From an uncultured Bacteroidota bacterium (GTDB lineage: Bacteria > Bacteroidota > Bacteroidia > Flavobacteriales > Flavobacteriaceae): DNA of 35,930 nucleotides. The notes beneath the pieces are model-generated. The model did no database searches. It saw only the letters and a program-made list of their open reading frames with translations, and was not told where the DNA came from. The stretch's first letter is position 1, and each line of letters begins with the position of its first letter. The translations under genes and the position numbers were made by a program. The DNA lies in the NCBI GenBank assembly GCA_902514615.1, contig CABXRG010000010.1, forward strand, positions 1 to 35,930, read 5' to 3'. This document shows positions 35,640 through 35,930 of this stretch, in pieces.

Positions 35640-35930
35640 TAAAAAATATTTTTTTATTGGAATTGGAGGTATAGGAATGTCTTCTGTTGCTCAATTTCTT
35701 CACGATAAGGGAAATACTGTTTTTGGATATGATCAATCCAATAACAGTACAATTGAAATATTATCAATTAAAGGAATTCGTGTCACTAATAAATTAAATC
35801 TTGATGAAATTCCTGGAGATATGATGGGAGAGGATTTGGTAATTGTATATACTCCTGCAATTAAAAGTGATAATTATTACCTTGATTATTTTATTTCAAA
35901 TGGAAATAAAATTTATAAAAGATCAGAAAT
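35632..35930 (+). CDS. murC: UDP-N-acetylmuramate--L-alanine ligase, N-terminal part, cut by window edge
   Basis: The last 99 codons in the window start at the ATG at 35632 and read the MurC N-terminal domain. The nucleotide-binding stretch is FFIGIGGIGMSSVAQ (residues 7-21) and VYTPAIKSDNYY, with GYDQSNNST between, fits MurC. The enzyme attaches L-Ala to UDP-MurNAc, the first Mur ligase step. The ATP loop and the rest lie right of the window. It completes the order expected in a Bacteroidota dcw cluster. Confidence 0.93.
   Translation, partial: MTNKKYFFIGIGGIGMSSVAQFLHDKGNTVFGYDQSNNSTIEILSIKGIRVTNKLNLDEIPGDMMGEDLVIVYTPAIKSDNYYLDYFISNGNKIYKRSE

Noticed and set aside
1..35930. tRNA or rRNA genes, CRISPR array, transposase, prophage, toxin-antitoxin or defence genes
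   Set aside because: Gaps between genes are all shorter than about 165 bases and show no cloverleaf, repeat-spacer pattern or inverted terminal repeats; all long frames are accounted for by housekeeping families.

Overview
The window looks like a piece of a marine-type, AT-rich (about 30% GC by eye) member of the Bacteroidota, most likely Flavobacteriia with a small, compact genome. Supporting signs are the dcw cluster starting mraZ-rsmH-ftsL-ftsI-murE with murF located elsewhere, a GldC homologue, E1-alpha followed directly by the E2 of pyruvate dehydrogenase, the DUF4212/symporter/acetyl-CoA synthetase set, recurrent TAnnTTTG promoter boxes of the Bacteroidota type, and starts without obvious Shine-Dalgarno sequences. 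Almost every base is coding. The longest gap is 163 bases, and I see no tRNA, rRNA, insertion sequence, CRISPR array or prophage.

Layout. 1-7916 is carbon and acetate metabolism: the 5' end of the PDH E2 gene (cut by the window edge), pdhA, a divergent murF, then acetyl-CoA synthetase, an acetate/cation symporter and the C-terminal part of its small DUF4212 subunit on the minus strand. At about 6345-6349 the sequence switches to the plus strand and enters the C-terminal part of a PDH E2 gene, followed by a short-chain dehydrogenase. 7913-13331 is a minus-strand run of gcvP, a KAS III-like enzyme and an MlaE/MlaF-type ABC permease and ATPase. 13389-15366 holds a small exported rhodanese and purE/purK. 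15421-22625 is a plus-strand housekeeping run: adk, obg, a MazG-like hydrolase, aroA, queA, a polyprenyl diphosphate synthase and dnaG. 22609-25796 contains an atypical response regulator, nadE, gldC, engB and an alpha/beta hydrolase. 25901-35930 is the dcw cluster from mraZ to the start of murC, with an MraZ operator of three GTGGT repeats at 10-base spacing before mraZ.

How the genes work together. The dcw block supplies peptidoglycan precursors (MurC-G, MraY) and the septal synthase (FtsW/FtsI). MurE carries the DNPR motif expected for meso-diaminopimelate. MurF, at the other end of the window, completes the UDP-MurNAc-pentapeptide, and the polyprenyl synthase may supply a quinone or lipid carrier side chain. 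PDH and acetyl-CoA synthetase both make acetyl-CoA.

Most of the content is conserved housekeeping and I do not see a convincing new defence or biosynthetic system. The strongest anomaly is the broken E2 gene. Its N-terminal piece (1-249, minus) and C-terminal piece (6349-7245, plus) would be placed in line by flipping the segment between them, and the same flip would give the broken DUF4212 gene back its orientation toward its missing start. This is either a real inversion of about 6.3 kb or an assembly/amplification chimera. Other points worth a look are apparent synteny scars at murF-pdhA and nadE-gldC (gliding/T9SS genes that I remember as neighbours there are absent), a response regulator with Glu at the phospho-acceptor position, a primase whose zinc-finger ligands are all replaced, five of five convergent gene pairs overlapping at their stop codons, and a repeated symmetric promoter element.
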